From assembly GCF_052324685.1 (NCBI RefSeq), contig NC_135211.1, forward strand, positions 12,078,110-12,142,109: DNA of 64,000 bases, given 5' to 3'. Positions 23,037 through 36,215 of this stretch are shown one piece after another; positions within the stretch are counted from its first letter, which is position 1, and each line of letters starts with the position of its first letter. Both the position numbers and the translations under genes were made by a program. The notes under the pieces were generated by a model. The model ran no database searches. It saw only the letters and a program-made list of their open reading frames with translations, and was not told where the DNA came from. Origin of the DNA: Brachyhypopomus gauderio. Taxonomy: Eukaryota; Chordata; Actinopteri; Gymnotiformes; Hypopomidae.

Positions 23037-23502
23037 CTATACCAAGAGTATACCAATGGTCAAATGCACTAAGGGCCAAAGCGTATGTACATAGTCCTGT
23101 GCCAGTGCCTCTGCTAGCCTGCACCCTGGGGCTGTCCTCTGGGAGATTAGCTGATGACCATCAGGTGTCCCCGTGTGGCAGCCCCACCTGGCCGGGCCGG
23201 GAGGGGGTGTCGCCACTTCATTTCTGCGAATCCCAACGTGGACTAAGGGCTCATCACTCAACCTGGGGGCCGGCCACAGCCCGCAGCCAGGCACACGACT
23301 CCTCACACGTGCCACCCTTGATTTCCCCGTGTTCTGCGTTGGCGGATATAGCTCCATCGCACCGGCGAGGCTGTCAAACAAACCAGCTGTCCAATCAAGT
23401 CTGTTCCCTGGAAACCCGTAGAGGGATAATGAGTGAGACAGACGGGCCCTGATGACGAGGATATCACAGGCAGCACGAGGCTGGCTTTTGATTCCAGTGA
23501 TC

Positions 23503-23732
23503 ACCCCCACCCCCACCACACACCACCACCACACACCACCACCACACACACACCCACCACCACACACCACCACCACACACCACCACCACATACCCCCACC
23601 ACACACCCACCCACCACACACACACCCACCCACCACACACCCACCCACCACACACCACCACCACACACCCACCCACCACACACCACCAACACACACCCAC
23701 CCACCACACACCACCACCACCACACACCACCA
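23503..23732 (+). repeat. CCACCACACA-type minisatellite
   Basis: About 230 bases made almost only of A and C in CCACC, ACACC and CACACA blocks, so one strand has nearly no G or T. Long open frames of H, P and T on one strand, and of G, V, W and C on the other, are compositional artefacts. Confidence 0.93.
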
Positions 23733-26003
23733 GGATTCAGTTGGGGCCCATAAAGAAATCCCTTTTCCTACTTCATTCCTTTCAGAAATTCATTCTGATC
23801 ATTATAGGACTGGAAAAAATATAAAAATATAAAATCATCTTGGTTTAGTTTTCGAAGTAGTGAGAAGATTTAATTCATATGTACAATTTCATAAGTATAA
23901 TGTTTTTCTTCTTTTACATGTATCGCTCATTGAAAGGCTCTGCCATTCTGGATCATAAGCTGTTTTAAAATGTTCACAACAGCATGGACACTACGTTGCA
24001 TTTTGGACTGAAAACACTTTCTAACATTAAATCCCAGCATTTTCATTTTATTTTAAAACACTGATTATCCCTTTGAGTCCACCTTGTAAATTAAAAGCAC
24101 AGATTATTACTGCAATTGCTGCAATTTAACAGGTATTTTGAAAATAAACGATAATTGGATGGAAAGAATTCAGGCCTCCACCCCGTCTGTCATTATGTGT
24201 ACAACAGCACTGTTTGTGTTTGTAACTCTAGGCACAAATTATCAGGCTTTTCTGCCAAGAAGGATTTACTGGAGCAGGACACAGGACCTGTGATGGCCAC
24301 AAAGCACTGCAGGACATGCAGCAGCCACAGTACATTGCAGGACGCAAGGTGCACAGAACACAGCAGGACACAGGGCAGCCACAGACATGTGATCGTCTTA
24401 ATGGTGACTGGAAAGCATGTGAGTGTTGCTGTCAACAGTGCGACATAAATAAAGCTAAAGATAGGGTCACACCACCACCCCTGCTGCCCAGTGACTCTTT
24501 TTATAGGGCCACTTCGGTTTATAAAGGGCAGCGAGGGGCTATTTTTGGAGCGGGCTGGTCTTCTGATGGAAACTTTTGACGGGTGCATGACTGACCCCTC
24601 GGGCCCGTGCGGGGTAGGAGGGGTGGTTTCGGGAGATAGGGGAAAGGAGCAGTGCGAGAGGCACGCATGACAAGGGTAGGGGTCACACTGGGAGTGATCC
24701 AGCAGGCAATACTACCAAAATACCCCCCACCCTCGCTGCGTTCCTGGAAGACTTCGCAGTGTTTTATTCGGATCTGTTGCAGTGTGTGGAACACCTCTGG
24801 ACCCACACCAGGTTAGAGGTCATGGGTAGGATTTTCCAAATTAAACTAGGCATAACTGTCACTGTTATGCTGGCTTGGCTACGGTGTGTGACTTGCGCAG
24901 GGAGACACACTGCTGATCTCGGGGTCAAAGGTTAAACCCCTGGCATGTTTAAGAGGTCTGCTTTGTTCTGTGACAGACAGCTGCTTGGTGTTGAGCCAAG
25001 CTGTCACTAAAGTCAACATTTTCTTGTGCTTTCAATTAGAGAGTGACCAAGACAGAGGGAATGCACGTGCATCAAATCACGCTACTTTCAGGACAGGTGT
25101 CGTGAAGCCCTGGGCTTGAGCGGTCATTTCCTGGTCCAAAGAAGGATGGGTCAATACTGAGCCACATTTACCAAGTGACAATATCAAGTACAACTCTGAT
25201 AATAATTAGATGTGACCTAAAGCTCTTCCCTCACCACTTTTTAATACCCCAGTGAGGGTAACATCCCACATAACAGATTAAATGGCACGGGAATCTCCCA
25301 GGGCTTGTAATACTGAAACCAGGACTGCTGCCAGCAGGCACAGGGCTGGAGATGTTTGCATGGTTCACCTCAGCAGCCTGCCCTTACTGTCATTATGTGT
25401 CATCCATCGTGTTTTATGGCATTGCCGCTAATACGCTTAGTCAAATTTCGCTGTAATGTGAATCAGTAGTCGTGAGCGCAGGGGGACTATGCCAGCAGCT
25501 CCTTCAAGGGTCCAACTGACACTGTATAAGCTGGACTGCCGGGACTTCCTGGCGGGCGTCAGTGTGAGGAACGTAAATAAGGTGGTCGTCCCAGCAGAGG
25601 CAGGAGGGTGAAGTATCAGTAAATGCACTGTGCTGTGTTTCTAGCGGTGTTCGGCAGTGCGCCCCCATCAGGGCCGAGGAAGAAGCACAGCTGGCCCAAA
25701 AACAGCGTGATCCAAACCAGCTGCTCCAACTGACCTTTTCCCAGACTGGTTCATCACAGCCACTCATGGTTTTTTTTGTGTGTGTGTCAGAGGCGGTACA
25801 GCCATTCGTAGCACAGCGTGGGGTCTGCAGAATGATGGAGGGGTGCCAGTTGTGAGGAATCTGGGATGAATGGGGTCAGCTCTGACACATTTATTTAAAT
25901 CATGTTTATCACAGGTCTCATTGAGATGTACCAGCTCGGACAGGGCAGCCTGATCATCTCAAGGTCAAGGTACAGCCCGGGCTTCTGACGGGAGCTGCTT
26001 GGT

Positions 26004-26208
26004 GTCACACGCTATACAACAATCAAACACAGTCACACTCTACACAACAAACACCGTCACACGCTACACAACAATCAAACATTGTCACACGCTACACAAC
26101 AATCAAACACAGTCACACTCTACACAACAAACACCGTCACACGCTACACAACTATCAAACATTGTCACACGCTACACAACAAACAAACATCGTCACGCTA
26201 CACTACAA
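26004..26208 (+). repeat. 24-28-bp tandem repeat (GTCACACGCTACACAAC)
   Basis: Eight units built on GTCACAC(G/T)CTACACAAC alternate in their linkers (AATCAAACACA, AAACACC, AATCAAACATT), so that a set of three units of about 80 bp recurs. The last copy is shortened. Confidence 0.9.
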
Positions 26209-27629
26209 TGAAAGATTTCAGGAAGAGTGTGCAAGACATTCTGTGATATGACGGGTGACATCGACAGCTCGCTTGTTCGTGGCGTTAGAGAGCGACAGAT
26301 AGGAGGTGGTAGTCAGCAGCCTGTTTGTTTGTAACCATAGCAACATGAGCTTCTGCCAACGATGAGGCAGAGATTGTGTGTGTGTGTGTGTTTGACCTGG
26401 ACTTCACTGCCTGCCCTCTACAGTCGTAAAAACGTACAGTGGTGTGACGCTTGAAAGAACAATGCAGTGTTTATAAAATTAGAAGAGCACTTAATAAGAC
26501 AAGTGGCCTCTCCTGCTTGCATGTATTCTGTGTGCTTCTTAAGGTCAACGGTAAGGACATTTTTAAAAGGCCCCAAGGTTACTGTATTCAAACATTATGA
26601 AAAACATCTAAAGCAAAGATTTCGGTAACCTAGGGGGAAAAAAGATTTGTAAACTGTATCTGACCACAATAAGGACCATTGCTATTAAAGCTTGCAACCA
26701 TTACAATGATGAGATGTATTGTAGTTTTCGTGTTGGAGATAGCTTTCTGATTGTGGTGCGTTCTTGACATTGACTACAATGATCATTGACTAGATGCAGC
26801 ACTATTGCTAAAACTAAAACAGGCTATTTCAAAGCCAAATTTGAAAATTGCATTAAAAAAAATTGACACAAACAAAAAAAACTAATATTATATTATTTCA
26901 GACTTTGTCTATGAACCAAATCTTTGCCTTAATCAGTACTGTATGAAAGAGAGCAACTTTTCGTTGGTTGTAAGCAACATTAGTCACGCATTTGGTCACA
27001 GAGTTGATTGCATTTTGTCATGTGTCATTTACTAAAGAGGATCCGAAAGCGAAACAGATAAACTCTGTATCTGTGTGTCCGAGTCTGGAGTCAGTCATCT
27101 CCCAAGGGCACCATCGAAACGTCACTAGATATAATCGATAAACCCCACGTGCCAAAAATATCACGTCAGCTATTTATACGAGACCCAAACGCAGTTTACA
27201 TTATCCGCATTGATCGCGCTCGTGCACGTTTGTGCTTGCTCAGGTGTCCTCGGTCTTAACCCAGCGCCTCCGCTTCTATTCTGGGACATCTATTCCTGCA
27301 GACATGTTAAATATACGCCATCTGCGGAGTCCCATTCATAATTAATGAAGGAGCAAACAGAAAATATCTGTGAATCACACCGCTCAGATGACAAAAGGGA
27401 GACAACTGACACACGGATGCGCATCCCCTTGAGATTTTGAAAAGTGTGATCGCATCACTTTTGAGGGACAAGCAGATTCTTTTACGTCATTATCAGTGTG
27501 CGACCTTGAGGCAGAAGGATGGACGACCGACCAATAGGTCATCAGAACTCAGATTATCAATATACCGCCCAGAGAAGAGGGCCTATCTGATGCATGACTA
27601 TTTCGCATGAAGTGGTTAAAATCATAAAA

Positions 27630-27729
<100 letters not shown>

Positions 27730-30615
27730 CATTCTGTATTGTTCTGAAAATATTTAAAAATATTACAATTAAAAACCGGCCTTTTCCTTTACGCTTGCAT
27801 TTTTTTCAAACGTTTATTTTATTATGTCTTTTATTTCCTTTTCCTTGCTTTTCTCAAGGCCCTATAGGTTATATTTTAAGATGATTGTTCTAATCATTCT
27901 TGTATCATCACTTTTCAGTGAGATTAAGGCGATATGCCACGGCATATACTGCCATCTTGTGGACATTTCTAAAATTACAGCTGCACAAAATACAGGGTTT
28001 CAGTTAGAATAACCTAGCACGTGAATGTAGGCTGTATTAATTGTTACATACCCATATTTTCCATTATCCAACATGTTCCATTAGTAGAATTGCAGTAATG
28101 TTTTCTGTATGCTTTAAATATTTAATGAGCACATTTAATCCAAAAAATCAACTCCCTAATAATGATAGTTATATAATAGTGATTAATAGAGATTAACTAA
28201 CCAAAGTAAGCGAAAGCTTTTAAAAACTCCTCACTTCAATTAAGAAATGGCCAGGAAAAATGTTTCCACCAATTAGCAGCCTTAGACAGCATGTTCTTGT
28301 GTAAGGGGCAGGACTGCATGACTGGCCTAGTGCCCCTGCTGAACCCATTAACCCGTCTCTCCCAGTGCAGTGAGCCCTGACCGGCTCATTGTCGTGGAAC
28401 AAATGTCTGCCTGTGAATGTTCCATCGACAGCATAACTACACGTTACGTCCACAGCCATCGCCGCCCGCCCTGCTCTGAGGAGGAAGTCACGAGTCACTG
28501 TTAGACGTTAAATATTCATTTGTCCCTCTACCATTATGGTAGTGTGATGTCAGAAGGCCCTTCAGGTAATAATAAGGTCTCATAGACTCTTGCAGAAATG
28601 AGAGTTGAAAAAGAGCATAGATTCATCTATTCTTAGAAACTAGACTCCGAGAGAGAGAAGCAAGTTTGGCAGTGATAACCAAACATCAGCATACACTATT
28701 TATTTTTCTTAAATTATTTTAGAAACAAGATCAACATCTTCTGTTTCACTGGAGCATGAAAGGTGAGGGACCCAAGCCCCTGATGTCTTCACAATCACAT
28801 ACGACAGATATTTGTCTGCAGACGTCTAACGTACAATTAGCAACTTCCTTACCAATTTGTAACATACTTTGTTGCACCGTGAAACCAATTTTCAGACCTT
28901 TAGTCAACAACAGAAAGAGACAGTTAGCCCATTAGTAAAACGAAGGATTTTTAGTTTTAAATATTTCGTGAACTGTATAGTTGCAATGATGCATCATCTT
29001 TGCATAAAAAGGTTCACCACTAACTCTTATATTTAGCTTCTGACCACAAGACCGCGGTCATCTGGATATCTCTGGGTGGCAAACCACCGGTAATAGTGAG
29101 ATGTCTAAACTCTGAAAGCAGAGCGTGCCTGGTACTCCTGTGGGATCAATACAACAATGAGCAATTTGTTTAAGTGGGCAGGTAATATATTCGTGCGCAA
29201 ACACGCAGAGAAAAGTTAATTAACCCTTCACCACCAGATGGCAGGAGACACAGCAGCACGACCATGCGGCGAGGCATCGCGCGGTAAGGTCATGACGAAC
29301 ACCTTCACTTCAATGAAACAACGGACGGAAGAGAGCCATGCTTTCGGAATATGGAGACCAAAGTGTCGGTGACATGTTTGTAAACAAATGATACCAGTCA
29401 GTGAAAACATCTATTCAGCTCAATACAATAAAAAATTATACGGATGAAATTAGTCTAGCACAAATAAATTCTAATGCGATTTTATTTAATCAATTTGTAT
29501 ATATTTCACAGGTCAATAAACTTAGATTTATATTAAAAAATAGATAATTTCATACATAGTTAGTTGTAAAATCCTTTAGATTTAAACTGTACTTTGTCAA
29601 ATCTGCAAATCTATCAAAGTGTATGCTTTTCAAGTCAGGAACATTACATGAAGTTCTTTCAATCGCTGTGACATTCTTAAATATTCCCAGCAGGTCAATA
29701 CTCAGAAGTCTGCCTAAAGAGAACTGTTAATCTGTGAGGCACCAACATAGCCTGTAGCTCAAAACGAAGGCCGACACCAATTTGTGTGCAGGGTGGCGTC
29801 CCGTGCATGTTTGAACAGATTTAAAGCCAGAGCCCCATGAATTAACAGCTCCATATTTCAAAGAGTCGTATGGCTAAGGAGGAATGGTTTAAACACCAGG
29901 CTCACTCAAATCACAACTGATAGCCTCATGGATGGCCCAGAAGCTCTTTTGCTTTTTTTTTTTTTTAATGTAATGTATGGTCTGGATCCAAGCCCATATT
30001 GCTGGGTTCAAACTGCTGCCCCAGTTCTTGAAAGTAAGTCAGCAGCTGAATAATTCAGCCCCACCTGTCAGGCTGGAGTACTGCAAAGCTTCTGGACGCC
30101 GTGCAGAGGAGGGGTCCCTCTGAAAGAGTCTGATCGAGGCGGATCAGAGGGGATCCGGGCACCAGCGTGGTCTCAAAGGATGTGCGCACATGTCATCACT
30201 CGACACCTTTCTGGCATTAGTCAGCCAAGCAAAAAAAAAACACCCCACAAACATCGCTGCCTCTACCTTTGTACGAGTCATCTACATTTAAGAGAACGAC
30301 CACCCAAAACGGGGCGAAAACTAGCCCCAGAACGTGTTTTGTACCAGCAGACCAAACCTGAACGTGCAAATTTTCACACTTCTACAGAATACCCAGCAGT
30401 CCCGTGACTCATTACAGCTTTGCACCAGTCCCTGTACAGCAGATGAGTCTGTTAACAGATGCCTTCATAGTGCATAGAGGGGCCCAGGCCTTACAAATGC
30501 ATCTTACAGTATCCACAGTTCCATTAGAACAAACCACTGTGAAGTGAAACTGCTGATTTTGCAATGTTGCCCGAGAATGGAAGTGCGTTGTCATGGGCGA
30601 CGGTGAGGGGCGGGG

Positions 30616-32772
30616 CTACTGAAAGGAAGCGCGGACGGTCCTGCCCTTCAGCGGCTGTGGGGGGCGGAAGTTGTTCTCCATCCGCTTCCGCTGTTCCTCC
30701 TCCTCGCTGCTGAAGAGCAATGTCCTGAACATCCCCATCTGTGGCCAGGGTGGAGGCCCAAGCCAGAGGAGGAGATGTGTGATAGGGAGAGAGAGGGAGA
30801 GGGAGAGGGAGAGAGAGAGAGAGGTGTGAGTGTGTGCGTGGGTTTTAACAGCAAGGGACCCATTTCAGTTTACAAATATCCGTCTCCCATTTCCTAAAGT
30901 TTGCTTGAAGGTGAAAACCTCACACCTGTGCGTACGTGTAGCTCCTGTTCTGTCTGAGTCACTTTGTAGATTTTTGGATTCTTTGTTTGGCCAAACATTA
31001 GGAAGGCCAGCAGCATCCTGCCTGTCATGGTTTGCTCACTGAAAGTTCCTCACGTGGCCCAGGACTCTCACGTGGCCCAGGACTCTCACGTGGCCCAGGA
31101 GATTTACTAAGCTTTTCACAAGTCCGGCAGGAAAGCCAATACACATCAGTCACATTCACCTAGACAGCATCAAAGACCCAAAGAGCAGCCAGGAGACCCA
31201 GAGCCCATACAACAGAGCTCACAGTACAGCTGCGCACACACACACTCACACACTTTGTGTGGATTTTCAGAATGTGGGACATGCCCTGCCCCCAGTCACG
31301 TGACCCCCAAGCACACCTGTGTTTACTTCCCCTGTTCCTACACTCAAGGCGGCCCAAGGATCTCAGCTACTCTGCGGTGTCTCAGAGTCCCGGGTCTTAC
31401 CGCCAGTGACCATCTGCCGTTTTGTTTTGGGTTTTTTTGCAGGTTCTTTTGTTTGTTTACTTTATTCCCTGATGGAAAGTAAAGGCACATTCCTGCACCT
31501 GATGTCCCTCCCTGCTGACATCACAGGTATACTGTATACTCGGTGAATACTCAACACGCATACTGTATACTCAGCCGAATAACGTAACATTGCATGATCA
31601 AGGACAAGGAGCCACTAATCTAAACTTATTTTATGACACAGTGACCCTGAAATGTGATCACGTTGTGCGGCATTACGCCAGGGTTCGAGCTCAATACCAC
31701 GACGACTATATGACGAAGTGGGAATAAAGCATCTATACACAGGGGAGAGGACGTAACCGACAGTAATGGGTCTACTTACCCCACTTGCACTACGACAAAT
31801 GAGATTTTCTGAGCAAGCCAATCACTACCAAAGACTAATCTGTGCGGAGAACCCGAATGACTTCTACCCCCCACTTGTGTGTGAAGTGCAAAGTTATGAA
31901 CAACTCGATGTTAAGACATAACGGGCGTGATCCTCCAGAAAGCCCACCTGCTTCTCCGAAACCGTGATGGGTTCGGCCAGAATAATCCAGGTAACGCTTT
32001 CGTAGAGCGGAGGAGTGGTCAACGAGCCAGGGTAGGTCCAGTACTTCAAACTCGACGGCAGGAGGCACTTTGGGTTGAACTCCCGGAAACCAGCGACCGT
32101 TCCCTGAAAAGTGCCAACGCTGAAATGTTAACGATGCTCAAGTGCATGTAGTTAATAAAGGGTAAGAATGGAGACACAGCACTGAGGAATCTCTTCAAAT
32201 ACACAGCATGGCATGCAGATTGGTTTGTTTTGGATTATGCATTTTAAATTCATTTTCACACAGAAAATATAAAACAAACAAAAGCGTACCTTGAATTTAA
32301 CCATGTATAAGGAATCGGTTATCTTATGCAGACCACAGTGTTTATCTCCTATCTGTAAATAAGCACAACACGACATCCGATTCACTCCATACAGTTAAAT
32401 CTGTGTAAAAACAACAAAGGACTCTATAAATGACTTGCTGATTTAGAACTTATTCAGTTACTTTTGGAAGGAGCTATACAGTCATTTGAGCCACAGATAT
32501 GTTCACGTGGATGTTAACATGCAACAAACCAAGTCTAAATCTGTTGCACTGCGGCTAAAGGTACTGGGACTCTGCCATGGTCTGGGCTGCAGTGGGACGG
32601 GACGAGAGAGACCCTGACCTCCAAAAAAATGCCAAGCACAGCCAGACCATCCGGGGCGAGCGCAGCCTCTCCAAACGAGTTGTACTTGGCAGCGTTCCAA
32701 TGGACCAGATGCAGCTGGAGCAAGAGGATTCACAGTAGTGGGTTATAAACGCGAGGTTGAAATGGGCATGGC

Positions 32773-32814
<42 letters not shown>

Positions 32815-35642
32815 TTTTACAGAGTAATCTTGTTTCTAAGCCCTCACCTCAGACGTGTAAGTCTTCCCGGCGACAGTGTGCTCTGAGCCATGGCAACCCT
32901 TCCCCCCCCAATGGAAGTGGAACTGTCTGAGTCGGTACGAGTTATCCAGGGGGCCCCCCCGGATCACTGCCAGAAGAGAAGCAGCCATCACATTCACCGC
33001 AGCTGGGCCACTTGGGGCCCCTGTGTTTGCTCTCTACACCATAGGTGTAACCCGCCACGTCTGAAAGGACGAGAGCTCCCGGAGCAACCGAATCTCCTCA
33101 CAGATGAAGGACACCGATACCTGTACAGGCTAACACACTTCCACTGTGTCTTCAAGTCTAACTCAACGGGCCTAATACTCATTCGTTTACTGAAGCCGGT
33201 GTAGTGCAGTGACTGGGAGGAGAAACACTGTAATAACCAGCTTTTACTGTAATTTTGAACTTCCTTCAAAACACAGCTCCGATGTCCCCTAGTTTGTTAA
33301 TTCTATACAACAGATGGAATTTAAAAGCCAGACATCTGACTGATCCTTAGTTTGCAGGTAATGGGAGGAGCTACCAACGTTCAGCTGTGGAGTGTGAGCC
33401 CTTCACGCCACCACAGCTGCTAGTAACACACATACGCTAAAAAAAGAGTCTAAAGATGTGTAAACGTGTTGTGGTGCTTCAGCTACAATGATCGGTTCTG
33501 TGGTCGTCATTTTACTGAATGCAAAGGACACACCAGGTTAAACCAGGACACAAAAACCAGGGGTGTGTTTTTAAAAGGCAGTATAAACAAATAACTTTTG
33601 AAATAATCGAAATGACAAGCATACAGCATATGAAAAAAAAATAATTCAAACAAATTTCAGTGCTAATACTCAAATGATTTTGGCTTTGAACCTTTAGAGA
33701 CGTGACCTCTAAACTATTGTTTTTCATTTGCCTATAGTTAAAGCTGACCAGACTGTTGTAAATGTTCCTTCTCGATTTTGCTTCTAGGTAAAGCAGCTAT
33801 TGGCCAGTCCACAGGTTAAAGGAACGAAGTGTCCTTAGTAATGTATGAAGTGAATACCAGCGATCATTCATTTACCCAGGAGGTCCTCTACCAGGTTGTC
33901 TACCTGGTCATTTCGTGGGAGACAAGTGTTTGTATGTGTGATGAGCCTCTGCTATTAGAAACCCACTGTGCCTTGACCGAGGCCTAAAAGTGGCATAATG
34001 TCAGAGGAGGAAAATGTGTTCGCCTACACTCAGATTCTGTTTAAAGTGCAACATTTAGTGAAAATAACAGACATCGAGAACACTAACCTGATCCATCATC
34101 GACGTCATCAAACTCCACCACCACAGAGTGGCCATTGTTGGATATGCTGGTGGAGGCGCAGGCGTCGTAGTGGAGTGAGATGGGGGGGAGGCTGTGGTCG
34201 TAAACCACTTCTGAGGGGGCAATGTTGATGGGGGACTGGCGGGCCCCTTCAGCTATGGGGTAGTCCTTGTGCCATGAGGATGGACCTGCGAACACAGCAA
34301 CATGTCGTAAACTTTTAACACACACAGAAAAAAAAAATCACTGTAGTGGGTGTGCCCCTTCCAGCTTTAGAAATGTGGTAACTCTGAAACTCATCGGGAC
34401 AATTGCAGGCTTAGCAGGTGTATTAGGACAGCAAAAATCAACAGAGCTGGGCAACCCTGTTTTCCTGATTTTTCCCCCCTGTTTACCCAACACACCTGAC
34501 TCAGCTCAGCAGTTATTTCACTAACTCTTCATAAGTTAATAATGTGTGTACTAAAACATGGCTCAGAGAAACTAGTGTCAGCACAACTGCTAATAATGAT
34601 CAAGACAACAGGTGTTGTGCCGGATTCCGACTCCTCAGCAGATGATACTCGTGACTTCCGTTGTTTCCACGTATAAAGGGCTAATCTTTGTCCATCACAG
34701 CAAACTTGCGCAACATTATCTACATCCAACCAAAGACACACCGATTCATGCGTGTTAAATGTGTTTAATAAAATGTGCTTTATCAAAGTTTGTATACCCA
34801 GTAAAGTTTGTTACCCAGAGGGATCGGATGCCTTTCAATCGTGCTAAGAATTACCAGAACACTTTTTTTTAAACACTATTTTTAATTCTCAGGACTGGAG
34901 CAGTAACATATTTACTATTCCTCGTCATTACTGACAACTTTACATCTTATAGGCTACATCTTACTGACAACCTGACTTGGTCCCTTTTTAATAAGATATT
35001 GGACAAATATTCCACAATTATGTCTAATTATCTAGTTAGGACAAAACTAGAGTGCTTAAAGTTATAATCACAGTACAGAACTGAAAAGTCAGGTTAACGT
35101 CTTTTATTTTGGCGATTTATCAAGATTTGTAGACCTTTTCATATAAAGCACATGTCTATGTTCAACAAGGGTTTTTTTTAATGAGGACAGTATGATTTGT
35201 GATGCCAACACGATGTCTGCTAGATTCTCCCAAATATCATCTGTGGCGTCTTGGGAGGGGGAGTCGGATTGTACAGAGGAGTGATATACCCGCACTAACG
35301 TTGCCAGTCTTAACCCCATATTTGCACAAAGTTTTGCTAAATAAAGGCACCCCACCAGCCACTGTCATTAAGGTGAAACCGAATATCGTCTCTGCACTAC
35401 AAACTACGGCTTATTTGAAATGAGAGAAACAGAGTTACTCAAGAAACCGCAGTTTACACCTACACACTCAAACACTTCTACACTGAATATGACTAAGAAC
35501 TGGGAGCGTGGGAGATCACGTGACTCCATAAAGCAGATAAGCCGCTCTATTGCGAGACCGTGCCCAACATGTTATAAAGGCAGATAAACTTCGAGTTTCT
35601 CTTACCATCCTCCTCACCGTAACCCCACTTATTGCCGGTCAT
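30616..35642 (-). CDS. ca7: Carbonic anhydrase VII (cytosolic alpha-CA), complete
   Basis: Seven minus-strand exons join in frame: 35606-35642 (ATG), 34088-34285, 32848-32966, 32619-32714, 32290-32352, 31948-32103 and 30616-30738 (TAG). The protein has 263 aa against 264 recalled for human CA7, and all introns are GT-AG. It hydrates CO2 to bicarbonate in the cytosol. Zinc ligands are H95 and H97 (QFHFHWG) and H120 (LHLVHW). The proton-shuttle His lies in NNGHSV, E107 in GSEHT, and the substrate-pocket signature is [21 protein letters not shown]7 rather than CA1/2/13 is indicated by MTG...[10 protein letters not shown], the motif [20 protein letters not shown] and the C-terminal [12 protein letters not shown]. 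The start is set by the conserved MTG N terminus. There is no signal peptide. Two of the four cysteines of human CA7 are replaced. A CCAAT box lies about 240 bases upstream on the minus strand; the promoter itself is not defined. Confidence 0.95.
30780..30823 (+). repeat. (GA)n tract in the last ca7 intron
   Basis: GGGAGA and GA repeats lie about 40-85 bases upstream of the last ca7 exon in its own orientation, so they read as a pyrimidine tract before that exon. Confidence 0.75.
31051..31100 (+). repeat. Three copies of an 18-bp unit containing CACGTG
   Basis: The unit CACGTGGCCCAGGACTCT occurs twice exactly, and a third copy differs at its end. Each copy carries a CACGTG E-box core. It lies in a ca7 intron. 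Confidence 0.85.
32775..32808 (+). repeat. (GT)n microsatellite in ca7 intron
   Basis: A pure GT run of 34 bases sits in the 133-base intron between the ca7 exons ending at 32848 and starting at 32714. Confidence 0.9.
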
Positions 35643-36049
35643 CACGACTCTTCGGGGAAGGGCAGTAAAGGAAGTTGCCTCGGTTGGTTTGTCCACGAAC
35701 TTGGAAGTTGGACGTCGGTGACGGTCCACACTTGGCTGGCTATGCGTGAACAAACGTGCTCGACTAACAGGTGAGGGCGTGAGGAGGGAGGATGAGGGAG
35801 GAGGGAGTTCTCCCTTTCTGCCACACCTCCCCTAAAGCTGGCCCATCCGTTATTCGGGCCGTATACCACACAGCTCTTTATTGGCTTTACATTTCCGATG
35901 AGGGCGTTTATTATTGTGGTCTTAATTTAGGACTATTCGTTTATGAAGATGAGCTATGCCATTGCCATGCCTTCGCCATTTGGAAAAACAAAAAAGTAAA
36001 TTGTTAGAGTATTAAACGAATAATCTATAATATTATACTCTACCAAGAG

Positions 36050-36215
36050 CAGAGGTGGGCATTCCAAGTTCAGAAAGTAAAAGTCCTCATCAAGATTTTG
36101 CTCAGGCTTGTTTTGGTTCCACTAATTTTACTTGTCTTGCACTCATAAATCCAGCAAGCTTGAATAAAATCCTGGGAAAGAGTTTTACTTTCTGAACCTG
36201 GAATGTCCACCTCCG
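36050..36215. mobile_element. Short hAT-like MITE, 166 bp
   Basis: The left end CAGAGGTGGGCATTCCAAG continues into TTCAGAAAGTAAAA. The reverse complement of the right end reads CGGAGGTGGACATTCCAGG and then TTCAGAAAGTAAAA. A perfect 8-bp direct repeat ACCAAGAG flanks both sides (36042-36049 and 36216-36223). No coding capacity. It lies about 400 bases upstream of the ca7 start codon. Confidence 0.88.

Noticed and set aside
22751..23452. 233-codon plus frame of repeated QGCTKGQ type
   Set aside because: Generated by the GTACCAAGGG minisatellite; three frames are open at once.
23037..23723. 228-codon minus-strand open frame rich in G, V, W and C
   Set aside because: It is the reverse of the CCACCACACA repeat plus flanking sequence. 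There are no domain motifs, and parallel frames are equally open.
31835..32068. 77-codon minus frame over ca7 exon 6
   Set aside because: An out-of-frame shadow of the carbonic anhydrase exon with [13 protein letters not shown].
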